Shown here in pieces: positions 21,116 to 32,150 of a DNA stretch of 64,000 nt (positions are counted from its first letter, which is position 1; each line of letters opens with the position of its first letter). The position numbers and the translations under genes were made by a program. This DNA comes from Strobilurus pachycystidiatus (Eukaryota; Basidiomycota; Agaricomycetes; Agaricales; Physalacriaceae), in NCBI GenBank assembly GCA_019915135.1, contig JAHLMK010000030.1, positions 62,001-126,000 of the forward strand. Direction: 5' to 3'. Below the pieces are notes generated by a model. It was not told where the DNA came from and searched no databases. It saw only the letters and a program-made list of their open reading frames with translations.

Positions 21116-24100
21116 CTACGCATGCTGCTCATCAGCTAGCATTCCCTCAAGACATGCTTGAAAATCTATCACCGTCGCCCGCCAGGTCGAGACCTCTTCG
21201 CCGGTGACACCCCACCAATATAATCCGAGAAGGAAAGTCACCAAGCCGTTCTCCCCACCACGTCGCAAAGGCCGCAGCAGATGCGGCTCGTACATCGGTT
21301 CAGGCAAGGGTTTACCGGCCAATCGACGTCGTGCAGGTGGTTGTATTCCGTCCCACCATCCAAGTAGCGCGTTGGCGTATTTCTTGACGGATTTTCCTGA
21401 TATCGGGGTCTTGGAAAAGTCGCGCTCTTTTAGCCAGCCGACGAGCTCCGTCGGGCGAAGGGTGCTGACGGCGAGCCGACGCTAAGGTGGGTGGTCTTAT
21501 TAATGTCTTCCTGACAATGAACATGTAACGAGTAAAACATACCTTTTCCTTGGGATCCTCCAAAAAGATTGCCTTCTCCCAGTGAGCATAACGCTGCACT
21601 GTACGGTCCCAGAGATCTGCGTCGGCTCCCATCGCCATAGAGCGCATGTTGTTGACCAGGTCGTCCATCCAGGGCGGAACGTTTTCCTTGGTCATCGCCG
21701 AGACCGTCTGAGGTTCGCGCATCGTCGTCTTGCGAACCCGACTAGGACGCGATGATGAGACTTCGGGATCCGGACGGCTCTTCTTTGCTGGCTGCTCCTC
21801 ATTGTCCTCTGGCGGGTCCCTCATTCTCTTGGCGCCGACAGCTTTGCCTGAAGACGGTGCCTGCGGGACAGCCTTCGCCAACTCCACACTTCCAGAACTC
21901 TCTTTCGCCTTCGCCTTCGCCTTCACCTTCGCCTTCACCTTCGCCTTCGCCTTCGCCTTCGCCTTCGTCTTCACCTTCGCCTTCACCGTTTCCACTCCCA
22001 CGTCGCGATCGCTGTCCTCCTCGGAAACATCCCCTACATTCTCTACATCGCCCGGCCCTTCCTTCGCACCGTTATCCCCTTCACCACCGCCAGCCCCACC
22101 GTCACCACTTCCCGACGCAAACACCGTGGAAGCACCATTATCCCCTTCACCACCGCCAGCCCCACCGTCACCACTTCCCGATGCAAACACCGTGGAATGC
22201 GGCAGTGCCACGGGCCGGAGGTGGGTGGGGAGATCGTTTGAGGCAGCCATCATGTCCTGCGGGGATAAGCTCGCCAAGAACGTTTCCAGGAGGATGTCTA
22301 TCGAGGGGAGAGACGGAGACATGTTTGTCATGGAGGGATTGGCGCCCTGCGCCATTTGATGACTATCAGACGGTTGCGGAACGGGCGCGCTGTGCGCCAT
22401 CAGATGACCATCAAGAGGGAGGGAGTGGCGTAGATCTTGCGCCATCTGATTAACGCCCGTGGTGGGCATCTGATTTCCATTAGACCAGAAGGGCGGCAAT
22501 GTGGTCGTGTCAGGGGGAATGAATGAAGATGCGCCGGCCGCTCCTTGTTGACCGTCAAGAGGAAAAGTGAAGTCCCCCGGCGCAAAGTTGCCAACATCCA
22601 AGCCAAGATTCCAGTTGAAGTCAAACGATCCATTTGGGGCTGCCGTGGATGCCAGAGGGAATTCGATCCCCTCTAAGCCAAAGGTAAAATCGTCACCGAT
22701 AGCACTCTGAGGCAGGACGAAATCCGATGGAGTGGATGAGATCCCGCTCGGAATTGGAGACAGGGACGATGACGGCGGGGAAGACTGGACAATTAGGGTA
22801 GGTGGTGGGGCCAGCTGAATCGTCGATTGATGAGGAGGGAGCGGCAACGGAACGGGTTCCTCGGGCTGCACGTCGGGAATTGTGTCGTCCTCGTCCTCAT
22901 CGTCCTCACTTCCGCCCATTGTCGGGTACGTATCCGGCCGAAGGAGGACAGGCGGAATGACTACCTGCGCGATCGTAGAAGAAGTGGGAGCGGGCACCGC
23001 TAACTGAACGGGGGTGTTTGCTATGGACGACGCGGGAGTAATGACTCGTATCTGAGGGGGAACAATAGATGGGGGAACGGTGGGTCCATGCGCCGAAGAC
23101 GCCGATGGTACAGCGATATCTAAACCGTCCTCTGTCTCGTACATAGCGACTTTGGGGAGGGATGCTGGCACCGGCGTATCTGAGACCGCGATCACATCCT
23201 CGGGATCCTGGCTGGATTCCTTGACACGCGTGTCACGGCGCCTGCACTCAGCAGGAGCTAGCGGCCAAATATTGTCAACACTCAGTCACAATGAATGAGA
23301 AAGTACTTACGGAAAACGGTACGACCGTACGCGCGAAAGGGCTCTTCCATTTGCGTTGCGAAATCCTCCAGAGCCTCGTCGAATGTTTGGCCAATCAGGT
23401 TGGAGGGACCGAATTGAAGTCTATGCGACGACAGCATTGGTTTGGGGGCTCAAAGAAGGAAAGACGGCGAGGACTCACTTTTCGACCTGGATTGCGCCCA
23501 AATTATTCGGTCCGACAGACAAAAGAAAGTACGTATGACCCGTCCCTCGCGCCAGCTCGGCAAAGAATCGATTCAAGTGAACGGGCCGCGCCTGAAGATT
23601 TCTAGTATCCGGTCAGGCCCAATCGCGAATGGAACAGGAAAATGAACTTACTCGGCGTACTCTGCAGCAGTAAGGACCAATTCTTCCTGGTTCCTTTTCG
23701 CCTCCTTGTCCTTCTTCTTCGTCTCAGCTTTCTCCACCTTCGCCTCTGCCGCCTCGTCAATGTATACCTGTCGCTGCTCGTCGGTCAAAGCGAGCCAGGC
23801 TGCATCTGTCGCCTCATTGATGATGACCAAGTGATGGCGTAAATGAACGTCGTCTGGATCAGGAACGGGGATGTCGGCAAGTAATTCGGGGTTGTTTCCG
23901 ACGTCCGATTCCGTGCAAGGTGGCTGACTTGTTGCCGCCCGTGCCGTGTTCAGTGATGCGAGCCGAATGATGAGAATGCCTCGTAAGAGCTCCGAAGCGC
24001 GCGTTGCCTCCACCATTGGGGAGATGACGGTCGCGTACTCCTTCTTGGAGAAGAGTTCCTTCGGCTTGTGGCACCGCGAAGCAGAGCCGCCGAAGTCGAA

Positions 24101-24516
24101 AGAATCCTTCGTCCGCTGTAGCGGTCGCTTGAGCCGATCGTTATTCTGGTACCAGACGCGGAGTTTCTGATAAGATCTCATCAGCATGTCAATGTCAAAA
24201 ATAGAAAACACATGCGCACGCGTCTGATTTTTCCCAAGGAGGTTTCCGGATGCTTGGGATCTTTCTCCTTGATGAAGGAGGTGAACGATGCGTCGATGGG
24301 AAGGTGAAGCTGGCTGCAAAGCGATGCCGTGGAGTAACTGGTGAAAAAAGTCGCTTCCATCTTTGGCCAAAACGCCGACAAGGCTTTTCGTGAACGCGCA
24401 TCGTAGTAGTCGGGAAGTAGATTGAGCAGAGTTTGGCGCTGACCGTCGACTGTCCAGTGCCGGCCGTCTTGCCTCGCAGGCTCATCCGGTGCGGGGGTCT
24501 TTTTCTTTCGGGGCAT
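21116..24516 (-). CDS. KDZ cargo gene 2: large Agaricomycete-specific protein, unknown function
   Basis: Six exons chain in frame from MPRKKKTPAPDEP (24516) to the stop at 21116, giving about 1000 residues. Order: an N-terminal domain (LLNLLPDYYDARSRKALSAF, then KLRVWYQNNDRLKRP) followed by a Lys/Glu-rich helix; a middle domain (RFFAELARGTGHTYFLLSVG, FGPSNLIGQTFDEALEDF); a long Pro/Ser-rich disordered part; a tandem 22-residue repeat (STVFASGSGDGGAGGGEGD); a basic KAKAKVKAK tract; and a C-terminal domain (PPWMDDLVNNMRSMAMG, LRPTELVGWLKERDF, ANALLGWWDGIQPPARR). This architecture recurs in many Agaricomycete proteins of unknown function. The basic tract suggests nuclear location. It is divergent from cargo gene 3 with a 199-bp shared promoter. 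Real gene likely; function unknown. Confidence 0.7.
21906..21986. repeat. GCCTTC hexanucleotide repeat in cargo gene 2
   Basis: Imperfect hexanucleotide array that encodes the alternating Lys-Ala/Lys-Val tract on the minus strand. Confidence 0.85.
22066..22197. repeat. 66-bp tandem duplication in cargo gene 2
   Basis: Two nearly identical 66-bp units start at 22066 and 22132 and encode the Gly-rich 22-residue repeat twice, in frame. Confidence 0.9.
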
Positions 24517-24715
24517 GAGACGGTAGCGAAAAAGCTTAATTCATTGCGGTCATTCGATTGCCCAAGGCTCGGCATTTTGCGGGGTCCTGTACTGTACAAC
24601 TCAGCCACAACTTTTCAAGCTGAGCTTGAAATATCTGGTATATATGCTGGACATCTTCCTTCGACGTACTTTGCCTCCTCCCACTTACTCGCATTTTCCC
24701 AGCACCCTCTCTACG
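24517..24715. promoter_or_regulatory. Shared divergent promoter of cargo genes 2 and 3
   Basis: Only 199 bp separate the two start codons. It contains one motif copy (gtcattcgattgcc, 24549-24562), close to the start of gene 2. Confidence 0.5.
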
Positions 24716-25799
24716 ATGTCTGCGCCTCTCACTCGTGATGTTCTGGACGCGATCGTAAACCGGCTCCTGGAACTTAACCTGGTCCCGGCGTGCGAGCAAG
24801 GTACGACATTTAACCTTTCAGTTACCCGTTCATGTCGCTTATCTCCGTTTTAGTTGTAGGTTTGTGCGGGTCCTGGTTATGTCATGAGCCTTTCTAACCT
24901 GGACTTAGGCGGTCTTCCCGGTCCCGGCACCGCGCCCTCCCCCGACTCCGACGACTGGCGTAAGTTATTCTGTTTTTGTCACACTTTCTCCCATACTGAT
25001 CAACTCACCCAGCGTCGTCGGAGTCCAATTTTTCCCTCACGGACAACGGCCTGGCCGATGGAAACAACGGCTTGGGTAAGATTCGGTTCATTTTTGTTGT
25101 TTTGATCTGACTGTCATCACATAGTGTGTGCCCGGTGTGCTCACGATCTCTCGAGCGTGTCGGGAATCTTTGCCATTCCCTTGGCAGCCATTGCCGCCGA
25201 GGCTGCTCACGGCATCGCGCCGGCGCCCATGGCTTCAGCTGGCGGAATCCCCGCGCCTGCTCCCGCCATTGTGCCCGCTCCCGCTCCTGTTGTTCCGGCT
25301 CCCGCTGCCGGTGTGGCGTTGGCCGCCGCCGCCGCTGCCGCTGTTGCGCCCGCTCCCGCTCCAGTTCTTGCCGCGGCTCCAGCGCCGGCTCCGGCTCCCA
25401 TCCCTGCGCCCTCTCCGCCGGCGGCTGCTCCTGTTCCCGCTGCTCCCCACGACTCCAGTGGACCCGCCGGCCCAATTCCCAGCAGTGCGCGCGCTTTCAT
25501 GAGTGCCGCCACGGTCCAGGCGATTGAGTCTCTGGACTTGGACACCGTCCCCAGCCACTCCACCACGGGCCCATGGTACTATATCACGGTTGGTACTGCG
25601 CTGGGAATTCACCGTGATTGGTAAGTGTTCTGTTGCTGATCCCTCGTGTGGTTGACTGACTCTTCCCCAAAGGGCTTTTGTTTCATTCCACGCGACCGGT
25701 ATTCCCCGCGCTGTTTACCGTCGGGAGGAGACGTGGCTGGAAGCTCGTACCGCCTTCATCAATGCCCGCAACGCGGGTGTGTGCCGCTTGGTGGTTTAA
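24716..25799 (+). CDS. KDZ cargo gene 3: Ala/Pro-rich protein with C-terminal RNase H1-N/viroplasmin-like domain
   Basis: Exons join from MSAPLTRDVLDAIVNRLLE to the stop at 25797-25799; total about 270 residues. The middle is a low-complexity Ala/Pro stretch. The C-terminal block reads GPWYYITVGTALGIHRDW, then AFVSFHATGIPRAVYRREE and TWLEARTAFINARNAG, with an intron after HRDW. The pattern of a WYY...G...GIY..W start, a G...AVY centre and an alternating helix ending in a Gly matches the RNase H1 N-terminal (RNA/DNA hybrid-binding) domain, also called viroplasmin-like. No RNase H catalytic domain follows. Assignment is by pattern only. The first intron is about 130 nt if taken as a single intron, longer than its neighbours. 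Confidence 0.65.
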
Positions 25800-26309
25800 A
25801 TTGTCATTGGACTTTTTTGGACGTTCCCTTTTTGTATCTATCATCATCTTCCCTCATCTATCGCCTCCTTTGTTATGTTGTAGCATTCAACTGCTGTTGT
25901 CTTTGTCTCCTTGCTCTGATCTTTGCTCCTTGAAGTAGTATAAAATTGAAGTAGTATAAAAATTGTGTACAGACTGAAAATGTATCGTAGTGTAGGCTCT
26001 ACTTTATTCAATACCCTGTTTGTCCACAGCCATAAACTCGTTTGTCTTCCGTGCCAACAAACAGCCATCGGCCATCCAATGGCCGGAATACGAGTGCAGC
26101 CATCCAATGGCCACAGTCAATCTTCCGTGCCAACAATCAGCAATCGGCCATCCAATGGCCGGATTACAAATGCAGCCATCCAATGGACAATCAATGACGT
26201 CTCGTGAGAGGTTTCTTGTCAGTTGGATCTCTAAAGTCGGAGGCATCGAACAAGAGACGGTAACAGCACGTATGTGATGATGCAGACAACGTTACGCGGA
26301 CGATCATAG
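25800..26309. other. Intergenic with four CCATCCAATGG motifs
   Basis: Convergent 3' ends of cargo genes 3 and 4. Motif copies gccatccaatggcc at about 26071, 26099, 26147 and a variant at 26175. The surrounding words (cttccgtgccaacaa) are also duplicated, so the cluster arose by local tandem duplication of about 76 bp. Confidence 0.7.
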
Positions 26310-26940
26310 CTAGTGATACCCCTCGCCCGAACGCCTCAGTTCTTTCGCACTCTTCCTCTGTCCGGCGTACCCAAACTTTGCGGCGTTAGCATTGGCGTGG
26401 AGGCGATCTCGCACACGAGTCTCTGAGTCTTCTATATGGAGTTGCCGTTCGCGCGCCGTGTAGTCCGCCGGGTTCTTCAGAGAGGCAATGCGTCCGCGGA
26501 AAGGAGGTGGGTTCGTGGTACAGACATCATAATTCCTCTCCCAGCGTTCCATTAGGTCTCTGACAATGTCCCATCAATGAGCAAGTTCGGGATGCAGTCA
26601 ATGCATGACTCACGACTGGCGCCGTTCCTGACTCTTGCGCAACAACGGCCAGCGATTTCTCCGTCGATATGCTTCTTCTTGGACACGTCTGCGCGCCAGC
26701 AAAACATCCCGCTCGTCTTTGGGAAGGAGCTTCTCCGCCGCTCGCTCAGCACGACGGCGAAGCTTCGCCTTTTCACGGCGTTCCTCGGCATTCCTGGAAG
26801 TCGTCAGGTGGGAGTTGCAGTGATGGTGCATTAGGGCACCTTTGCTCATAAGCGCGTCTAGAGTATCGGGCACGAAGCTTTTTCTCCTCTTCCGGGTCCG
26901 TCGTGTCAGTGGGAACTTGGGTGGGTCCAGTCGTGCTCAT
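26310..26940 (-). CDS. KDZ cargo gene 4: highly basic helical protein
   Basis: Three exons join in frame from MSTTGPTQVPTDTTDPEEE to GEGYH, about 175 residues. The first half is an almost continuous Arg/Glu/Ala helix (RRAYEQRNAEERREKAKLRR), rich enough in Arg to bind nucleic acid, but it lacks a clear leucine zipper. The second half (WERNYDVCTTNPPPFRGRIA) is not recognised. The clean introns (gtgccc...ccag, gtgagt...tcag) support a real gene. Function unknown; a DNA- or RNA-binding role is inference from charge only. Confidence 0.55.
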
Positions 26941-27887
26941 GGTTGAGGGTAGAGAATCGTAACCGGCATGCGTGCCGGTGACACCTAACCCTAGCTACGT
27001 AGCCCGTTCACGAGTGAGGCTGGGCCGAACATCCGGACGATGAAATTTGCGTAGTCAGTTCACGAGATAGAAATAATCCGATTTACCATTGGCTCAACCT
27101 GGCGACTCCTTCGCACATATGAGCACGCAACTATGTGACAGCTATTGATACAAGCCTACCGCCATTATTTCCACATTTTTAAAGCCCTTTGGAAGTGCTA
27201 GGCATCGCTTGAAATAAGTGTGCTTCAAAACGGTCAAAAGGCATTCAACTTGTCCATAGCAAATCCTATCGAGACCTATGTTGTTGTCAGGTCGGTGCGA
27301 GAATTTACTTGGGCTCACTCGGATAGACAATATATTGCATAAGGAGGAGTTTCAGTCTTAAATTTCACAGTGGAGTGACACTGCGCCGTGTGTTTCTATG
27401 TCATTCATCATCTCCTTCGAGATCATGGTCTAGCAGCACGACAGATCGAATGAGGCCTCGAACAGCGTCTAGAACCATAGCGTGGCTTGATGATCATGAC
27501 GCTGTCGATCAGACACTGTAGTGACCTGGCTCATGTCGCTTGTAACCCAGATGCTATACCCATATCACACAGCATTCTTCCTCGGTCAACATAGACATGT
27601 CACACCCAGACTTTACAATGCAGACTATCCATCAAAATATAGACTTGAATGACACAGCTCGCCAAATCACCCGATGTGCTCAGGGCGCGAGATAGATAGT
27701 TGGTTGGGAACGCCACCTTTGAGAACGGCATTGATCGATCGTAGGCGGCACGGCACTCCCCGGTCGGAGTGTCCCACAACTGTACAGCTCTCACTCGCAA
27801 ACCCAACCCAACAAAGAAATCCCAGCGTCCGCCTACAACTTACGACACCATCGACATCCTGAAAATATCCGTTTACGACATACACCG
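26941..27887. other. Intergenic; one short WD40-like minus-strand fragment
   Basis: Divergent promoter region between cargo genes 4 and 5. On the minus strand at about 27700-27806 the words RAVQLWDTPTGECRAAYD look like one WD40 blade, with no extension either side. No gene is supported. Confidence 0.4.
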
Positions 27888-29390
27888 ATGCCTCTCACCA
27901 GCCAACCAGTGATCACTGCCGACGGCGGTGCCATGGTACGTCGGGACGGATTTATCGTGAACAGTGTTCAACCCTAATTTTAAATGACAGCCCAGCAAGA
28001 CCCGGCTCCAGTGCCTTCACGAGCCTGCTTGGGGTTTGCGGTCCGTATCGGTGAGACACATTTTCCGCTTGCCTCCGCCCGATCACTGACAACCGTCAGA
28101 TCCCTCTGCCCGAGACCGCATGGGCGAAACAGTACTATCAAAGGTATCGCGCGGCCCTGGCAAAAGGACCGCACGAGGTCGTGGACCTGCTATACAGTAT
28201 CATGAGTCGGTTCGTTTTTGAGTTCAAGAGGCCGTTTCCTCGCGATCCGTTGGACGTTGTTGGTCTGATGGAATGGAGGGCGTACGAGGCCTTGGTGACT
28301 GACTTCCGCCCTCAGTCCTTTCTGATGGCTGACGCCCTTTTTTCCCGTAGTATCTCCGTCATGTTATCCACCACACCGCGTACGAACTCTATCTCGAGGA
28401 ACTTCGACTTGGGACCGACGATGGATCCAACTTGTCGGCCGTCGATGCGACTCCGACCAGGAATCAGCCAATCTCCAAGGACTCCCGCCGCGACTATCAG
28501 ATCTCGACCCAAGAAATTCCCCCGGAGGACACACCTGCAAAGCCGGAACAAAACAAGCCGACGGGACGCCAGCGAACGACTGCCCGAATGAGCTTCGGGA
28601 GACCAACCCGCGAGGTATGTAATAGACACCAAACATGTCCGGATCTCCTTCACTTACAATCTTTCTTCAGACGACGTCGAAGGAAGTGGATACGTTGGCG
28701 GGCCGACGCTTCACCACTCCAGAACTTGACGAGTTCTGTCGTGAGGCGGACCTCCTCGGCGATGAGAGCGAGTTCTGGCCCGAGGCACCCTCGAGCGACG
28801 GAGAACTCTCACTCGATGACGAGGTCAACAGTTCGACGACGTCGACGCCCGCCACCTCGTCTAGCTCTCCCGCCTCTTCCCTAGATGAAGGCAAGCCTCG
28901 CAGGAGCCCCCGCGGTCACGTACACATCCCTCCGGCGCCTACTCGCAAGCGCAAGGCGACAGAGACGGAGACGGATACGGAGACGGATACAAATGATCTC
29001 GAGGAAGCAAAGGTGAGTCTTGTCAGCCATCGATCAATGTTCGGCTTTTCACTCCATCTTGTAGGCCACCCTACCCATTCCTAATTCCAAGGCCGCCAAC
29101 CTGGTGCCCCAGAGTGTTGTATGTGCCATTTGGGTTGTTTTCTTTTCCATCAGTAACACTCTCACTAGCATGACGAAAAGCAACGGAATCTCACCGAACA
29201 GAGACGTCTCCGTCATCAAATGGTCCTTCTTCGCGACGCCGCCAGTGGTGGTGTGAACACTCGCAACACTGCTAGACTCCTGCAGCGCGCCAGAGAACGC
29301 GCCGTGCGGTTGAGTTTGGATGTGCACGGTGCCTCCAGCTCGTCCGGCGCGTCTTCCTCGACCTCATCGAAGCGTACCCGTCTTGGATGA
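27888..29390 (+). CDS. KDZ cargo gene 5: hypothetical protein, about 370 residues
   Basis: Seven exons with short GT-AG introns join in one frame from MPLTSQPVITADGGAM to SSKRTRLG. An N-terminal folded-looking part (WAKQYYQRYRAALAKGPHEV, LLYSIMSRFVFEFKRPFP, YLRHVIHHTAYELYLEELRL) is followed by a polar, acidic and Ser/Thr-rich region with a TETDTETDTND run, and a basic C-terminal helix (EQRRLRHQMVLLRDAA, RLLQRARERAVRLSL). The family is not recognised. The position-by-position agreement of splice sites makes a real gene likely. Confidence 0.6.
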
Positions 29391-29771
29391 TTGAAGTCGA
29401 CGTCCCAATCATCTTCTTGAATGGCAGTAGATTTAACTATTTTCTTTTTCTTTCTTCCTCTCGTCACTTTCTGTTGATCTAAGTTCGCATTTATTGGTCA
29501 TTTATCAGAGTAAAAGCACACAATGTGTATGATACCACTTCTGTATTCTGTTCTGTACTATTTAACATTCCAATTGCTGCCAAGTCTGTATTTACATCGG
29601 GGCGTCATTAGATGGCCGCGCCATCAGATGTCGGATTTCAACACGCCAAGTCTGTATCTACATCGGGGTGTCATTAGATGGCCGCGCCATCAGATGTCGG
29701 ATTTCGGCTTTTCAAGCTCCCGGTGGCTGTGATCCAGCTGTGATCGAACCACCTTTTGACTGCTCCCACCA
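29391..29771. other. Intergenic with a 66-bp tandem repeat carrying motif pairs
   Basis: Two 66-bp units (29581-29646 and 29647-29706) each contain gtcattagatggcc directly followed by gccatcagatgtc, i.e. two motif copies back to back. This is the promoter region of cargo gene 6. Confidence 0.75.
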
Positions 29772-30321
29772 ATGCCCGCTATGTCGCAAAGCTCTCTCAG
29801 GGAACGCATGGTTCGTCTGTCTCTCAAACAGCCCGCGCACATGCTGATTATTGCGTAGATTCGCATTCGCAGTGGTCTCAAGCACAGTCGAAAGCATTGG
29901 TTACGGGAAGCCCAGGAGCTGAAGGTGAGTCAAACTTGCCAAGACTTACATGTTTGTTAACACGGTCGTCAATCTCATAGGGGCCCAGGTCCAGACGCGC
30001 CCAACTACTGCTCCGTCGAGCTGATGAGATTGAGCTCTCACTGGCGCTCCTAGAGGACGAGTCAGCCAAATTGCGCCTGCGAAAGCATCTGTTGAAGGTG
30101 GCGCATGACCTCGAAATGGAAGTAAGTTTGAGTACCTACTCCGTACTCCAGCCACTGATTCCCGTTTCGCGTAGGCTCTGAACGATCGACGTGCCAGGGC
30201 GCTGGTTTACGCCAACCGGATCCGACGTGAGGAGGAGGAGATGGCACAGGATTCCTCTGTTTGCACGGAAGAAGTGGAAGTAGCTCGACTCATACACGGT
30301 ATTCTGACATCGGAACAGTAA
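29772..30321 (+). CDS. KDZ cargo gene 6: small coiled-coil protein
   Basis: Four exons, each ending at a good splice site, join to about 125 residues: MPAMSQSSLRERM, IRIRSGLKHSRKHWLREAQE, RRAQLLLRRADEIELSLALL, then ALNDRRARALVYANRIRREE and a short C-terminus. Almost the whole protein is predicted by eye to be helical, with heptad-like Leu spacing and many Arg/Glu pairs. It may oligomerise or partner another cargo protein; that is inference. No family recognised. Confidence 0.55.
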
Positions 30322-30497
30322 ATACAAATAGACACTTTGCCTGGTTTGGTCGTTGAATATGCCTGTGACTATCGACAGCTGGGAATACTTTTGACAGTCG
30401 CGAACACTTGTGACCGTCACCTTTATTTATGAAAGCACGTTCCAATCTGGTTGGTGGTTCCACTCCACCGACATTGTTCTGACTCCATTCTTTTGCC

Positions 30498-31370
30498 ATG
30501 TCCTACGGTCACCTCTGTCTTGACGCCAACTGGCGTCTCAAAGACGTGAAAGGCGCAGCTTTAGGTATGTGGCTGTCTCGTAAGGTCGTGTTTCTCCTAA
30601 GGCATTCAACCAGATTCTGAGGGGATATCCGCCTCCGACATTGCACCTGTCACGCCGCCTTTCCCATCTGTTCCCGCCCACGAACATTCCTACGAGGACA
30701 CGGCGTCTCTGGAATCGGTTTCCGACGACCCCGACGACGACATGCCGTCCTTGGAATCGGTTTCCGACGACTCCGATGACGGGACCCTGGGCGTCGATGA
30801 CCTGCTCGATGCGGCGGCAATGTCTCGTATGTTACAAAAGATTATCGAAGGTGATTGACTGGCTCTTAAATTTTTTGTCCCATACTGACTTGACTTAGAG
30901 GACAGAAAAGTTCGTCTGACTCATGGTGAGGCCCCCGAGCGCATCTGGCACGAACTTGCGTCTGTCACCCAGCCTGCCTCTACTGGTTCTGAGGATGCCA
31001 ATGGTAGCGGCGAAGTCGATATGCCGCTCGAGTATCATGTACGTAGATCTCCCATCCTCGAGATGGCGCTTATAGGTCTCTATCACAGTACGCGCTTTGG
31101 AAGGAACTCCGGGAATGTGACCGATCGATTTCGCGCTTGCAGGAGCGCCGCGCGGAGCTTGCGAGGGAATTTACAACCGAACGAATGGCTTCTGAGTGAG
31201 TGCATAGCATACTGTGGTTGGGCTCAATTGTGTAACCCTTCCTGTGTAGGTCGAAACAGTTCCAGCAGGTCATCATTGACCTCCAGTTAAATATGTCTCA
31301 ATCCGGAGGGGTGTATGACGCTGGTTGCGATTTTTTGCAGAAGGTGCAGCTTAGCCAGGTAGAACTTTAG
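30498..31370 (+). CDS. KDZ cargo gene 7: acidic protein with helical C-terminus
   Basis: Five exons join in frame from MSYGHLCLDANWRLKDV to the stop at 31368-31370, about 215 residues. The acidic middle contains a doubled SLESVSDD(P/S)DD unit. Next comes a block APERIWHELASVT, then a coiled-coil-like C-terminal part (YALWKELRECDRSISRLQER, FQQVIIDLQLNMSQ). It lies only about 175 nt behind cargo gene 6 on the same strand, and both have small helical products. Function unknown. Confidence 0.58.
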
Positions 31371-31670
31371 CCTCTGATGGTAGTTATTTTGAAGACGTTC
31401 CTCCCGTCTCCATCGCATGTGAATCATATCAGCGGAGATTTCTCCCATTTCACATTGAGTCTCGAAGATCCCATCGCAGGCAGGGATTCGGTCTCGAAGC
31501 CAGGTATTCGACAGCTCGACGTAGATGTCCGCGAAGTCGTTCAAATGCACTCGACATTCATCACGCTCTCGTGGGGAAGCCCACTTTGTGACCAATGGGT
31601 CAAAATCGAAGCCGGTGTCTATCGCTGGGAATTGGGCATGAAATCGAACATTGCATCGTAGATTAGATGC
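31287..31670 (-). CDS. Possible minus-strand exon overlapping the end of cargo gene 7
   Basis: An open frame on the minus strand has a protein-like composition (WASPRERDECRVHLNDFADI, then MIHMRWRREERLQNNYHQRL) and would overlap the 3' end of cargo gene 7 by about 80 bp. It has no in-frame ATG, and no upstream exon was found. It may be the last exon of an unseen gene, a decayed gene or chance. Confidence 0.22.
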   Translation of the reverse strand, partial: ASNLRCNVRFHAQFPAIDTGFDFDPLVTKWASPRERDECRVHLNDFADIYVELSNTWLRDRIPACDGIFETQCEMGEISADMIHMRWRREERLQNNYHQRLKFYLAKLHLLQKIATSVIHPSGLRHI

Positions 31671-32144
31671 ATATATACGGCAATCGAATCACCCAGGATG
31701 TCCTCTTCCTTCGCAATAGAATGAATGACGGGAAGTCTAGTGCGTATATTGGAGTTCCGTGTCGCAATCAAATTACCTGGAGCGTGTAGGTGGCAATCGA
31801 ATGACGAGATGTGATTCACGGCTGAGCAGACATACTATCTGTAATTGAATGACCTGAGGTGGATGTCCCGGTCGAAACGGCAACCGTGAAAATAGATCTG
31901 ATACTAGAGGCAACCGTGACACCACACCCAGAAACTCTTTCGGCTCCTCGGACAAAAAGGAGAACGACAGCAGAGAAAGAAGTGCTAATGCGAATGTACA
32001 TTGGCAGGAGAGGCTTTTGTCCAGACAGATCGTCGCCGTTGAAAGAAGGTGCAAACCCTGGCTTGGAAGTATGGGAGCACTAGTGAGTTCTGGGGAGAAA
32101 TGCCCGAGCTATCAAGGAGGGTCAGATCTACTAGTGCCTGGAGA
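31671..32144. other. Intergenic with CAATCGAATGAC-type motif variants
   Basis: Upstream region of the transposase. Variants of the element motif occur at about 31679, 31791 (ggcaatcgaatgacg) and 31841 (gtaattgaatgacc). No gene supported. Confidence 0.5.
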
Positions 32145-32150
32145 TATAAA
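32145..32150 (+). promoter_or_regulatory. TATA box of the KDZ transposase gene
   Basis: TATAAA (within gagatataaaagcagg) lies 81-86 nt upstream of the ATG at 32231. Confidence 0.6.

Noticed and set aside
21730..22453. Long plus-strand frames rich in Ser, Pro and Phe
   Set aside because: Shadows of the low-complexity Lys/Ala and Gly-rich coding repeats of the minus-strand cargo gene.
25005..25612. Minus-strand Arg/Gly-rich and Ala/Gly-rich frames
   Set aside because: Antisense of the Ala/Pro-rich region of the plus-strand cargo gene, which has the splice sites and the recognisable C-terminal domain.
26057..26187. Regular short repeats that might suggest a CRISPR-like array
   Set aside because: Eukaryotic genome, irregular spacing, quasi-palindromic motif also dispersed over 16 kb, no spacers.
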